Of a stretch of 64,000 nt of DNA, positions 39,138 to 54,900 are shown piece by piece (positions within the stretch are counted from its first letter, which is position 1; each line of letters starts with the position of its first letter). This DNA comes from Cutaneotrichosporon cavernicola. Lineage: Eukaryota; Basidiomycota; Tremellomycetes; Trichosporonales; Trichosporonaceae. The notes below the pieces were generated by a model that worked only from the letters and a program-made list of their open reading frames with translations, was not told the origin of the DNA and ran no database searches. The position numbers and the translations under genes were made by a program. The stretch is from NCBI RefSeq assembly GCF_030864355.1, contig NC_083399.1, forward strand, positions 248,001 to 312,000. The letters are read 5' to 3'.

Positions 39138-42100
39138 CTACTGCGCAGTATTGGCCTGCGGATGTGACATTAGATGCGGCATGCCGTGTACGTCGTCGAC
39201 ATCCGGGTCCATCTTGATGTTGAACATGGACGCCCAGATCTGACATCAGTGCTTGTTCATGTGTTCATCCTGGCCTTGCTCTGTCCCTGGCACCTTGGGC
39301 GGAAGGACAGCCAGGATCAGACTCACCTGCGGAAGAGCCAGCGGCTCCGTCGTAAACGGGCTGGTCATGCCCGCGTCCGGCCCCGGCTGAGTGAGAGTCC
39401 ACGGCTGCAAGAACGGTGCGGACGGGCGGCGCTGTACGTCTCCAGCTCGCTCGTCCACACCCAGGAGCAGCTCGTGGTCGGATGCTTGCGTGAGCTCATG
39501 GGGGAAGGACAGCACACTGGGATCACCCGCAAAGTTTGGGAAGATGGGTGCGTCTGGATGGTGACTGTGTTCCGGTCGCGGCGAGTGTTGTTGCGTCGCG
39601 GCGGTCGCGAGCGTTTCGAGGCGGTGTAGACCGGCCGACAGGTCTCCTTGGACGGGGTGCGAGACGTTCCAGTTTGAACTGCGGTCGTCGAAGATTGTTA
39701 TGGCCGAGCGGAGGTCAGATAGGCAGCGTTCGGCAAGGTCGGTTCCTGGTTCGCGGATGGCTAGGAAGGCACAGACAGTGCCGGCATGGAAGGCGCGGTA
39801 GGACATGGTCCACCATGACCAGACGATTGAGGATTTGGTGCGGGCCATCGCTGAATAGGCTGAGAGGATGATGTGTGCCGAGCGACCACAGAGCTGTGCC
39901 GACTCTGGGTACGCGCTCGGGTCGGCGCGCAGGTACGGCCGGTGGAGGATGAGCCTGGAGTGAGCACAAATATTAGAAGACACCGACACTAGGATAAATG
40001 TCTTGACAGCCAGCGCCAGAGTCTGGTTAATCCGCATGCGCGTGCGCTGCCGGAGGTTGAGGAGGTCGGGATCTTCGGGATCGAAGCGCATGCCTTCCGG
40101 CACATGAGAGTACCAATCGAAGATGTCGCGGCCGAGGCGAATCGCGTCTTCGTATGTGTTGCCGACGACGGTCGGCGGAGGCACCGGGTGGTCGGCGACC
40201 GTAGGCTGGAACCAACCCATGAAGGTTTCGCGCGCGACGAGCGGCGATACGTGGAACACGCGGTTGAGGAGCTCGAGACTGGGCAACGAGATCTGGAAGT
40301 AAGCGGCGTGGAAGGTCTGCTCAGTCGTATTTGGGTTGAGCGCGTTCGTCGGCGGCGTGAGGGCCACGGCGCTGCCAGGCTCCTCGGATAGAACTTCGTC
40401 CTCGATGTCCTGCGGGACCGCGCACGTGTAGTAGTTGATGATGGTCGGGCGGCCGAACGACACACCCAGGAGGCAGTCGAGGCCGGCCACGGTCCAGAAC
40501 ACTCGGCGACGGATCTCGGCCTCTTTCTGTGAGATGCGAGGGTCAAGATGCGCCGGGTCGACGTGCAGGCCAAGCGCGATGACTTGGCGCACGAGTGAGC
40601 CGGTGAGAGCCCACGCGTCGGCGGCACGCTCACTGTGCAGCAGATACACGTTGATGAGGATCTGGGACTGGACAGTGTGTATCGTCGGGCTGGAGAGGAA
40701 CGAGCACAGGCGCAGCGCCTGGTACGCGGCCGAGAGGTACAGTTCACTCTGCAGGCGCGACGTCGTGAGGTCCTTGTCGCCCGCGGCCCGTCCCGTGTGA
40801 GGAGGGGACGGCTTGCCGTCGCCAAAGATCTCGCTCGCGCTCGAGCGGATCATGCATCCGAGCGAGCAGATCATGATGAACAGCGACAGCTCCTGGAGCG
40901 GGTGGGAGCGCTTTTCGGTACTGCTGAGGGTGAAGAAGTGACGGAAGCTCGCGCACAAGTCGGGAAGGACCCACGCCTCAAAGAGGACGGCGATCTCGTC
41001 GACGAACGCTTCGAGCAGCAGCTCGGCGTCCTCGGGCGACGGAAGCAAACCAAGGATCTCGTCGATAAAGTTGTCGTGGCTCCAGATGGTCGTGAATGGG
41101 AACGTCTTTCGGGTCGAGAACCAGCCCGTGAATGCGAGATCCTCGGGGATCTCGGCATGGTCCTTGCCCTTGCCGATGACGATCTCACGCAGGCGTCGGA
41201 ATAGGGGTTTACCAGCCGGCGCACCGAGGAACGTCTTGCTGCCCTGCTTGTCGCTGACAAGGTCCTCGCCCGGTAGTGAGGCGGCGTTGTAAGGCTCGGC
41301 GTAATGTGGGCGGTTGAGGCTGACAGTGCTTTCCGGCGACGCGTCCGATGCTGTCGGAGTGTTGGCGCTCCACGCTGTGCCGGCGCCGACCTCGCCAAGT
41401 TTGAACTTTGCAAACCGGTCGACAATGACCCTTCGCTTGTCGTCGGCGGTGGCTGGTCCTGCGATGCTGCCCATGTTGGTCGTATTGACTGTAGCCTGCT
41501 GCTGTGCCTGAGTCTGGTTACGGGGCGGATGCCGTTGACGAAGTTCGCGCACGACCTGTTCGAGCTCGGCGATGCGGCGGCGTAAGCGGTCCGTCTCAAT
41601 GACCTCGGGGTCGTTTCTGATGTTAGCTAGTCACTACTGATGACGCCAGGGTTTTGGCAACCGACTCTAACCCAGTTCCCAGCGCCTCCAACGCCACCGC
41701 CACTGTTCCTTGCAGACTTACGGATCACGCGCCTCGTCGACCTCGTACACACACGACCCAGTCAGTCCGAGCGCCGTGCAGCGCCCGCACGGCCGTCTGC
41801 GGTCGCACTTTCGCTTGTGGTTGTGACATGGCACGCAAGACCGGATGGTGCGGTTACGCTTACGCTTACGGTGGTCGACCTTTGGTTCGGGCTCTTCGGC
41901 GGGAACAGATGGAGCCATCTCGTCGCGTTCGCTCTTGACCTGAATCGGAGAAAGGAGTTGCCCGTCGGATGTGTTTGGCCTCGATCCGTTATGTTCGCGC
42001 GTGCCGGTAGGGGATACGTCTTGCCTCGGCCATGGGAATGCGCCCATGGGATACTGGCCACCGGGGGGCGGCATCGCTGTGGGGTCAAAGCGTTCCGAGC

Positions 42101-42359
42101 GCGCCTGTTGCGGTGGGCGCGCAGGCGTCATATGTTGCGCGGCAGCTACTGCGGCCTGTACGTCGTATCCTGCGCCGGGTATGAACATTTGCGGGTTGTA
42201 GGCTGCCTGGCCCTGCCAGTTGCTGTATGATGGGGCTAGGCGGTGTGCATAGTCGCCTTGGACGAACTGCGGGGCGGGTGGACGGGCTGGTTGGCCAGGC
42301 AGCTGCATGGGAGGTCGGGCTCCTCTTTGATCCATTGTGTAAGGAGAGTTGGGGTTCAT
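39138..42359 (-). CDS. Zn2Cys6 transcription factor with fungal_trans domain
   Basis: Exons 41722-42359, 39327-41616 and 39138-39239, 1009 aa. The binuclear zinc cluster has cysteines at about 175, 178, 185, 191, 194 and 203 (SCVPCHNHKRKCDRRRPCGR), spacing CX2CX6CX5CX2CX8C, preceded by a basic run (KRKRNRT). A coiled coil follows across the first intron (DRLRRRIAELEQVVRELRQR), then the middle homology domain (LSLFIMICSLGC, RQVIALGLHVDP, RRRVFWTVAGLDCLLGVSFG, RLILHRPYLRA). The short last exon reads IWASMFNIKMDPDVDD. It binds DNA and activates or represses transcription; targets unknown. A 1.8-kb upstream region suggests complex control. Confidence 0.87.
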
Positions 42360-44120
42360 GCGCCAGGCGATGCAATGGGATAGGGAGGGAAGGGTGGGCG
42401 GGGTTGAGTGGTGGGCCGGGGTAGGTGTTGGTGTTGAGAGTACGGGTCGATTGATTGGTGGGGAATGCTACTTCTATTGCGATTGAGGCCTTATGGCCTG
42501 GATAGTAAAGGTGGGAATGGGATGGAGACGTTGATGTAGGTTGTCAAGTAGTTTGTGAATGTTCTCGACTCTTAGCACGAGAATGATTGACAAACTGTGG
42601 ATAGTGGATGCGATGGGCTTGAACCGACCGATCAACCACCCAACTGCCAACTGAGGACTAGGGAATCCTAGGTAAGGAGCGGGATCTATTTGGTAGTGGG
42701 TGGAGCCGGTGGAGGTCTCCAAGGTCTAGTGGTTTGTGTTGGGTGCGAGTGGGTGTAGATGTCTCACTCACGTCCTCGCAATGCCTGATAGTGTTGGGAT
42801 GTGCGGAGATGGGGCGGGCGATAGGCAAGTGGATGGGATGGATAGAGATGGGTGTAGAGGGGCAAACCAACTTGCTAAGAACAAGGCAGGTTACGTAGGT
42901 GATTAAGCAGTGCAATGCGGGGTCATGGAATCATGTGGCCTACTGTTCGGTGGCGAGTGGCGTAGCGTCAACTACAAAGGGCCAGCTACAGAAATTGCCA
43001 CACTCGTCTAGAGTTGACGAGAAGAGTAAGGGAGATCAAATGCATTTGCATTTGTACACCTTCCCAATATGCCCAATATCAAGCTATAAGCTATGCTCCA
43101 CACTTTTAAATCACCCAAAATCACAGACGTCATACATTCATCGATCCTTAGAGTTTGCTCCACCTAAAACAATCCAAGCGTGTTCCAGCTACAACCTCCC
43201 AGTCGCAGTCTCCGGTTCTCCAGCTGACCTGAATCACAGATGATTCAGGGCTCCATTGGATCGGGGCCTAATGGAGCTCCAGTTGGTCAGCATGCTCTAG
43301 ATGTGCTCTAATAGTAGTCTTCTCTAGTTGACCTGGATGCAAAGAAAGACCCGTGTACTGCGAGGATTAGGCACTGTTACGCTGGTACGTTGTTACGCTG
43401 ATCGCGAGAGATGAGCTCCCAAGTCAGACTCATGTCAATATGCCTGGGCTCGCTTCACTTCATTATTCCTTCATGGCCAGGGCTTACTTGCCATCTCATC
43501 ACGGGCAGGAGATCATCACCGCCCTCACCCCTTACTCCCCATATCCTCATATCCCCCTTCCCCCATTCAGATCCACTTGACGTTGATTTAGCATCCCACG
43601 CTTGTGTAATTGTACAGATCGGCTTAGCCTATCGAGGTACGAAGGTTTGTCACTTTGGCGATAGTAGCATCCTCCAATGGGCCAACAACGGTTGTTGCCG
43701 TCGCTAGGCCATAGACAACTGGATCATGTCCAATCTACAAGCCACCTGCTCACAAGGTCAGCCTCAGTCAATCTCAGTCAGCCTCAGCATCATACTCATA
43801 CGTGCCACAATGACGTCACTTCGAGATCCCTCCTTGTAATGGCGGGCAAAGGCGGGCAAAGACCTTACTGATTCGCGTGGGTGCACCACTGCATCGCTAC
43901 AACTACATGTTGGCGCTACTAGTACAAACTCCCCTGGGTCTAGTCCTCCGTGACTGCTCACTGCCCACTGCTCACTGCTCAATGCTCGGCGACATACGGT
44001 GTCGCTAACTCAACCGCGTGCTCTCAATGTGCGAGAGTGAACGACGGTCGGCATGCCGTGTTGCCCGCTTCGGGCAGCTCCGCGCTCAGCCAAGCCCGCT
44101 CAACCACTCTTCTCTTCGCA
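42360..44120. other. 1.8-kb upstream region of the Zn2Cys6 gene
   Basis: No gene seen. AT content is higher than in the genes. A short imperfect tandem of CACTGCTCACTGC type lies near 43955-43985. Open frames are short and without family motifs. Confidence 0.5.
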
Positions 44121-47352
<3,232 letters not shown>

Positions 47353-48818
47353 CTACACACCTGCCCGGAAGATCTGCACAGACGCAATCCCCCCACTGCC
47401 CTCATCAACCTCCAGCACGAGGCCATCGAACCCCACGAGCTGTGAGCGGCTGAGACCCACGACACCCTCCAGCCCGCCCTCAACCGAGCGGTCGAGGACC
47501 ATGGCGTCCGAGTCGGGCGCTGGTGGGTCTGTGTCTGCCGTCTCCCCTCCCTTCTTCTTCTTTTGCTTTGGTGCAGGTGATTCTCCGTTAGCCGCGAGGG
47601 GCGCGGATCCGAGTTCGATCCGGAAAGAAGACAGCGGCGCAGTCAAGTCAAGCGGGTTATCACCCGTTTCCACCTCCCACGGGCAGCGCGCGTACTGCTG
47701 GAACATGGGCGTGCCGGGCTGTTGTCAGCTCGCGATACACCGTAGTCAGCTCACAATGTTCGAGTACGCGACGAGCTTTGTGACAATTCCATCGACGACG
47801 AGCAGATCGAGTCCGTATTGCAGGTAGTTCCAGAAGCAGGCGCTGGGCGATGTCGCGTCATGCCCTGGAGGCACACGGCGGGGTGGGCCCCACACACGGT
47901 CTAACCGGTCGTCCTCGCGCCAGTACTTGCGCAGGGGTGGCCCGAGGTCGAGGAGTACGTCCTGTGCGGTCGTCTCCCCGAGCATGATATTCACATCGTG
48001 CGCGAAAGTGAGCGTCGCGCCGTGTCCCGGCTGGTGTCAGCGAAGGAGGCTGGGTGGTAGTGGGCCAGGGTTCGCCGGTGGTGGGAATGGGAGGTGCGGG
48101 GAGGGAGGTGGCGATGAGATGAGAGATGACGCGATTACGACAACGCACCTTGATGGAACACCTACGCAACCCGTCCTCGCCGACAGGCTCCTCGCCATCG
48201 CGTGCCATGATACTGACACTCGTGACGCGGTCATCGCGGTCGCCACCGGCAGCCTCGAGCACCAACCCGGGATAGGCGAGTCGCTGGGTGCCATCGCTAA
48301 ACGTGGGTCCGAGGGCGTACGCGACGCCGGCGCGGGTGAACGCGCACGTGGGTGAGGACAGCACAGTCCCCTCATAAGTGAGCGTGACGTCCGCGAGATC
48401 GGTGACGACAATGTGTGCGAGCCGCTGGGCGGGAGATGGGAAGAGGAGGGCCAGTGGACCTGCATGTACGGTAACAGAGGTTGTGGGCGAGTTCTGGCGT
48501 CAGTTCCTCCTGACTCTTTGAAGCCATTTGAGGCGAGCTCACATCTGGGTCCCACGACACGTCGACTTTGGGTGCCTCTGTCTTACGCGAGCGTAGGAGG
48601 TCGAGGACATGCCACAGGCTATCACCCAACGAGAATGGCCCCAGACCAACACCAGGTGTAAGCTCGAGAGTATCCATCGTGTCGTGGCTGCCGAGAGAAG
48701 AGGCCGAGTGGTATGACGGAGTGGGCGGTGGCAAATGCGGGGAACCGGCCGATGAGGGGTGCAGGAGTTGACTCGGCTTGGTCGGAACCGCGAGGGGGCG
48801 GGCTGACGTGGTCGCCAT
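47353..48818 (-). CDS. PHAF1: PHAF1/UPF0183 family protein
   Basis: Four exons, 48543-48818, 48149-48493, 47755-48030 and 47353-47718, 420 aa, the same size as human PHAF1 (C16orf70). Family landmarks: PGVGLGPFSLGDSLWHVLDL, IVVTDLADVTLTYEG, PTFSDGTQRLAYPGLVLE, FWNYLQYGLDLLVV, then YSNIPGTPMFQQYARCPWEV. Exon joins restore each landmark in phase. PHAF1 of animals binds the phagophore with BCAS3 during autophagy; in fungi the role is not established, so a function in autophagy is inferred. A Lys-rich insert (KQKKKKGG) lies in the last exon. It shares a 259-bp divergent promoter with the next gene. Confidence 0.88.
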
Positions 48819-49077
48819 GGCTTTGGCGTTGTACTTGCCTCGATCCTTCCGACTAAAGTTTGGGCGCAGGGCGTTGGATGGCGATGTAATGAGCAAAGGA
48901 GGAGGATTGAAGATGGAGGATGGGTGATGAAAGATGTAATGCATACACTATCCGGTGCATGTTCCTCGTCACGTTAAAGGGTTTGGGTTTGACGTCATGA
49001 TCTGATCGCAACCCTCACCCGCACCACGTCCCATTTCAACAACCCTCGAGACCTAACTCTTGACTCTCTATATCAAC
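48819..49077. promoter_or_regulatory. Divergent promoter, PHAF1-like and dysferlin-domain genes
   Basis: The 259 bp between two start codons facing away from each other must contain both promoters. I see no clear TATA box or known site. Confidence 0.5.
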
Positions 49078-50477
49078 ATGGCGGCCCCCGACAAAACGCC
49101 TCTCTCCAACAGCTCGACCGGCGAAAGGGGGGCCCAGTCCATCTACCCCGCTTCCCCACCCGCCGAGCCCACAGAACCCGTGCCGGCGCGAGGTCGGAAG
49201 TCGCCCTCAACACAGCCCAAAACTGCACCGAGCCAAGACCGGGCATCAGACTCCTCGGCTCGCCCACCTTCCCTCCCACCTCCGTTGACGCCGCCTCCAG
49301 GTTCACCTCGGCGAACACTATCTACTCTCCCGACGCCGCCCACCACATCAGCCGCCGATGACACCCAGGCCGCCGCAATCCTCGCCTCGCTCTCCAAGAG
49401 GCGGCGACACCGTCCCTCTCTCTTCCGCTCGCACTCGAGTGACTCATACGATCCCGATGCGGAGGCAGTGAAGATTGCGAGCGAAGCTGAGGCGTGTCAG
49501 ATGTCGTATCGACACATCGAGATCGAAGTCGATGGGCGTGTGTTGCACACCGAGGCCGAATTACCGCCCCTACCCAAAGTCAAAGTGGCCCACTATGCGT
49601 GGGAGGGTGCGTCTCTTCTCTTCTCCACTGATGGCAGTGATGTACGAGAACCAGCGCGGGATCACTCTGTTCGGCAAGTCGTGGTACAGCTCGAACTCGC
49701 TCCAACCGTGGGACCCGACAACGTTCACTCTCCCTCTGACCGTTGAGAGCGACTTTATCCTTGAGCGGCCCAAGGCAACTGAAACACCGGCGCTGCAAGA
49801 GCTCGATTACGGGGACGATGGGCGTGACGACGAGCGGCCGAAGACCAAAACAGGGCAGGTTAAGCGGAAGAGCATCAAGACAGGATACAGCCTCGGCACG
49901 TACCAGACGCCCTCGCCACAATGGATGTGGTTGACACCATGGATGGCGAATATGCGGCTCGACACGGACCAGCAGGGGTGGCGGTACAACCTGTGGTTCC
50001 ATACGAGACAGTGGGTTCCGCATCCAGGCCGGCTCAACTGGTGGGGTTGGGTGCGGCGGCGCGAGTGGGTGCGCCTGCGCGCACTTCTTCCGCCCGAGGT
50101 CGGGCCGAAGGAGGTGGACGAGGAGGAGGTCAAGGAGCCTGGGACGCTCGACGAGGTGCTCAATTCCGACCATCCAGTCGCCAACATCGCGCGGAATCTG
50201 GCGTCGCAAGCACTGGATCGGGAGAAGCTCGCGCTGTGGGAGCGTTGGATTAGCGAGGGAAGCGCGGCTGCCAGACACCGCATCGCCGAACTATTTGAGG
50301 ACCAGGAGAAGGTGAGAATAGAGTGGGCGCGGCTGACGACAGCTTGTGTTTATTGCGCGTGCCTTCCTCTATCCCACGGCCAGGAAGGCGTTCTACGACA
50401 GCCTCGTACAGCGCGGCATCGTGGAGAAGAAGGAGTGCATGGAGTGCGCCCAGGACAACACATACGTTATTGAGTAG
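49078..50477 (+). CDS. Dysferlin (DysF) domain protein, Spo73/Mug65-like
   Basis: Three exons, 49078-49606, 49638-50311 and 50343-50477, 445 aa. A disordered Ser/Pro N-terminus of about 110 residues is followed by the DysFN segment (YAWEGVMYENQRGITLFGK, SSNSLQPWDPTTFTL) and the DysFC segment (WMWLTPWMANMRLDTDQQGW, NWWGWVRRREWVRLR). No transmembrane segment is visible, unlike the peroxisomal Pex23/Pex30 group, so it is nearer to the small Spo73/Mug65 type, which acts in prospore membrane growth. DysF domains are linked to membrane surfaces. The last exon has CMEC and reads RAFLYPTARKAFYDSL. Introns are 31 nt. Confidence 0.82.
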
Positions 50478-50581
50478 GCGTGCACACCGGCTAGAGTGTA
50501 CGCTGAGTTGACATTGGAGACATTTAGAGACGGATAATAGATGTTTTTTTTTTTCTTGCTACATAATTGCATGGTTGTACT

Positions 50582-51534
50582 CTACTTGGCCGCGAGGTAT
50601 GCCCTGAGCTTCTCGAGTGCGCGATAGCGATGCGAGATGGCATTCTTGGCTGCCCCATCCATCTCGGCGTACGTCCGGCCATTGCCCTCGACGGGCTCAA
50701 AGATCGGGTCCCAGCCAAAGTTGGTTGGCCCACGAGCCGGCACGATACGCCCGTCAGTGCGGCCCTCGAAGAGGATGGGTTCAGACCCGGGCTCGCAGTA
50801 GGCAAAGGTGCAGAGGGCGTAGGCGTTTGTGTTTCCGAAGCCAGCGAGCATCTTGTTGAGGCCTAGTGTGAACGGGTTCCCAGATGAGGATGAGGTGCAG
50901 GTGCCAAGGACAAGCCCAATGCGAGCAGTCTTCCAAGAGAGTCCACGGACGACTGGGACCCGGTCGAGCCCCACTAGCAGCACGACAGCTCAGAAGACCA
51001 GACCTCCTTGTCCGGACCCTCTCACTCGTTCGCTGGTTCTCTCCCAATGCCCCAATTCCGCCTTTCCGGCTGGTGCTTCCTCGTCCACCTTCCCTCCACC
51101 CTACCACTCACCGTCATGTCCAAGAGTACCCAAGAAGTCCTTGATGTAGGGTCCAGGCAGCCCGCCCATAGCCTCAAAGCACAGCGCCGTGTCCTCAGTG
51201 ACGCACGGCGCACCGATAATCTTGGCCGCGGTTGCCGCCTTGGCCTTGGCGATCTCCTGCGTCGTGCCCTGGAGCTCGGGGACTGAGATCAGCGCCATAC
51301 ATCCCAGGCAATGCAGCGAGGAGGAGGCGGTCGAGCGGAGCTTGGGAGTTGAGGTGAACGGCGACCTTCCTTGATGCACGACCGCACATCGACAATATCT
51401 CGGGGAGCGAAGGACGACTCACCGTCAACAGCCTGGTTGGTGACTTCGATACCACTGTCTCCGGTCGCGAGGATCGCCTTGACTTCCTTGAGCTTGTTGG
51501 CGTTGCCAGTGACGAAGACGAACGACTTGGACAT
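50582..51534 (-). CDS. HAM1: Inosine triphosphate pyrophosphatase (Ham1/ITPA)
   Basis: Three exons, 51423-51534, 51112-51282 and 50582-50862, 187 aa, the normal family size. It hydrolyses ITP, dITP and XTP to monophosphates and keeps deaminated purines out of DNA and RNA. Motifs: [51 protein letters not shown] with [16 protein letters not shown], and [13 protein letters not shown]. The second intron is long (249 nt); I placed its acceptor (CACTAG) at the join to [10 protein letters not shown] because that restores the family sequence. It is divergent from Rad2. Confidence 0.92.
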
Positions 51535-51929
51535 GGTGCGTGGTGCTCTGATCAGATCATGAACGAGTTGTTGAGCTGTCCGAAATCTGGAGTGGAGGTG
51601 TGTGTGTACAGGCTGAAAGGTGCTGTGAGGTAGGCCTGCGATTGTGGGAGTGATAGCGTGATTCAACTTCGGGCGATGCAGATACTATGGAACGATTTCT
51701 ATGGTGTGAGCTTTACCGCACCAGCCACAGTATCATTCAATCATCAGATTGTACCGCGCTGTGAGAGGACACCAGACAACATTATCATCACAGCACGTGC
51801 CGATGACGCACACGCCTGTTGGCGTGTCTCCCAGTTGACCAGCAGTTGACTGGACCTCCACCCACGCGTACCTACTCGACCGACGTCCTTGTCTTCTCCA
51901 GCTTCGCTTTCCATCATTTATCCTGCACC
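51535..51929. promoter_or_regulatory. Divergent promoter, ITP pyrophosphatase and Rad2
   Basis: 395 bp between the two start codons. It must serve both genes, one cleaning the nucleotide pool and one excising DNA damage. No known damage-response site was recognised by eye. Confidence 0.5.
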
Positions 51930-54900
51930 ATGGGCGTCAAAGGCCTATGGTCGCTGCTCAACCCCGTGGCGCGGCCCGTGCAGATCGAGAGTCTGGAGGG
52001 CAAGCGCCTCGCCATCGACTCGAGCATCTGGCTGTACCAAGTAAGCTCGACCTTCTCCAGAGCTGACCCAGTTCCAATCGACGATGCGTGACCAGGACGG
52101 GCGGGTGCTCGTCAACGCTCATGTACTGGGTGAGAACCATGTTGACCGAGTTGACAGCAGGCTTCCTACGGCGAATAAACAGGCTGTTGTTTCATGGTAT
52201 CAAGCCTGTGTTCGTGTTCGACGGCGGCGCGCCGGCCCTTAAGCGCTCCACTATCGTACGTGGAACCGCAGCTTAATAGACATCAGCAAGCTAAATTCAG
52301 ACGGAGCGTAAGCGCCGCAAGCTCGGTGCGGCGCAGAGCCATACCAAGATGGCCGAGAAGCTGCTTCATGCGCAGATGCGGCGTGCGGCCGTGATGTTGG
52401 CGCAGGAGTGAGCAGCCGGCGAAGCTATTGCAGCTGACTGCAGAGCGGATGAACGGCGAGCAGCTCGGATAGGTGCGCGAGCAGATGGCATACTCGAGGA
52501 GAGCGAGGCGATCCCCGAGAATGCCGTCTACCTCGACGAACTCGAGGGTCGCCCTGCCGCGCGGCCCGTCACCACCCAAATCTCTGCAGCGAGTACAAGC
52601 GAGCCACCCAAGAAGAAGTACAAGAGAGATCGATACGAACTCCCAGAAGCCGACATGCCGACGTACTCGACCGAGGAGCGGCCGGACGCGCGCCTGGCCA
52701 CCGAGGAAGAGCTGAAGCACTTCATTGAGGAGGTCGGGCCCACGGACATTGATGTGGAGAGCCCCGAGTTCCGCGCCCTCCCAACAGAGGTGCAATACGA
52801 GATTATTGGCGACCTGCGTGTACGCAGTCGGCAGCAGAGCCATGCGCGCTTGACTGCCATGTTAAAGAACGCGCCGACCGCGCTGGACTTTAGCAAGGCG
52901 CAGATCAAGCATCTGTCGCAGCGCAACGCCCTCACACAACAGCTCCTTACGGTCACGGACAGCGTGGGCAAGGCACATCTCACCATACCGGTACGCGTGG
53001 CAAGCGAGCGTAATCGCGAGTACGTGCTGGTGAAGAGGAGCCAGGACGACGGCGGAGGATGGGCGCTGGGGATCCGAGATGGTACGAAGGACAAGCCGAT
53101 AGAGCTCGAGCCCGAGACGGAGAACGACCGGCGTATACGCAATGCGGTCGAGCGCCGCACAGTCAGGGATGAAGACAGTGACTCGGACTCGAGTGTGGAG
53201 GAGATCAAGCCGACTGAGGTGGACAAGGATCTTCGCGAGCACCGCCGGCGAGAGGTTCTCGAGGCCATCACGCAGCGGTATGCGCCAAAGAAACAGGATG
53301 ATGACCCGGCGCCGACGAGGCGGAAGAAGAATGCCGTGCCACTCTTCGACATCGACGAGGACATCATGCCGACGGCGCACGACGAGGCGCTGGCACTTGC
53401 CCTGCAGCAGGAGGAGCTTGGGAGCGAGGAGGACGAACCAGATGCCAACCTCGCGCGCGCACTTGCGCTGTCGCGGAAAAAAACACCGTCGAGCCCTCCT
53501 CCACTGCCGCCGAGCAGCGACGACGACGAGTTCGAGGAAGTGGAACTCATCCCGTCTACACATGTGTCGCGCGCGAACTCGGTGTACGAGCCGATCGAGA
53601 TCAGCAGCGACGAGGAGGCTCCTCCATTAAAGAATGTCCCTGCACCGATGGTCGTCGACGACAGCGATGACGATCTGGAGCCTACGGAGCCGCCAGATCC
53701 GCGTCGCGTCGCGGGGAGCTCGTTCGCGCCCAACACTGCAAATGGGGCTCCATCAGTCCCTAGGCCTTCTGTGGTCCCGCTTGCCGTACGAGATCCTGAG
53801 CCAGCAGCACCTGAGCCTAAAGGCCCGCATTCAACGGGAAGAGTTGGCCGGCCTCCTCCGGCTGCGGTCGAAGTGCACACCGTCCGCCGGTCGCCGTCGC
53901 CCATGAGAGCTGCGCCGTCTCCATCTCCACCACGTGGATTGTCTCCGCACCCGCAGCTTCGCGGAGCGCCGTCACTCTCGCCGCCTGCTCGAGGCGGCCC
54001 ATCACCATCCCTGCCACCGCGAGCAGCACCATCACCTTCTCCACCAGCAGTAGCACCAGCGCCATCGGTCTCTGACTTGGACGAAGACGAGCTCGAGGAG
54101 GTCTCCACAGAGCCGTCGCGTGCAACCACCCCCCACTCCTCTGGCATTGCCACTCCAAGTGACTTGGAGGAGACACAGCGAAACTCGCTTCCCCAGCTGA
54201 GTCGACTCCGGTACGAGGTCCACGAAGACTCGGACGAGGAGGACGATGCGATCGAATGGTCGCGCTCGCCGAGTCCCGTCCTGCGCAAGGACGGGATGGG
54301 TAAACCTCTCTCCGCGCTGGCGTCGACTCTCGGTGAGACGCAGCCCGACGAGGCATCCGGTCTCACATCTGGACACGTGTCCGACTATGCGAGCGAAGCC
54401 GAGATGGATGCGGAGGACATGGTTGCCGAGGAGGATGAGTACGCGCGCTTCCTTGCGCAGATCCAGAACCGCGACCTGGCAGAGGTGCGCACCGAGATCG
54501 ACGACGAGATCCGCATCCTCAATCAGCAGACCAAGGCGGCGATGCGTGACTCGGACGAGATCACGCAGAGCATGGTCGTGCAGATCCAAACGCTGCTGCG
54601 CCACTTTGGTATCCCATACATCACTGCGCCGATGGAGGCTGAGGCGCAGTGTGCCAAACTCGCCGAGCTGGGCCTCGTCGAGGGGATCATCACGGACGAC
54701 TCGGATGTCTTCCTCTTTGGCGGGTCGACGTGTTTCAAGAACATCTTCAACGACGCAAAGTACGCTGAGTGTTATGCTGCGACAGACATTGAGCGCGAGC
54801 TCAGCCTCCCGCGCCACCGCCTGATTGAGCTTGCGTACCTCCTCGGTTCGGACTACACGATAGGCATCCTAGGCGTGGGACCCGTGATGGCGTTGGAGCT

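Noticed and set aside
39960..40000. Possible 35-nt intron in the Zn2Cys6 gene before RLILHRPYL
   Set aside because: Removing it breaks the reading phase; the open frame without splicing keeps the downstream conserved block.
50863..51000. Extra coding exon in the ITP pyrophosphatase (open frame reading into [10 protein letters not shown])
   Set aside because: It is open by chance; joining directly to [10 protein letters not shown] gives the conserved family sequence and length.
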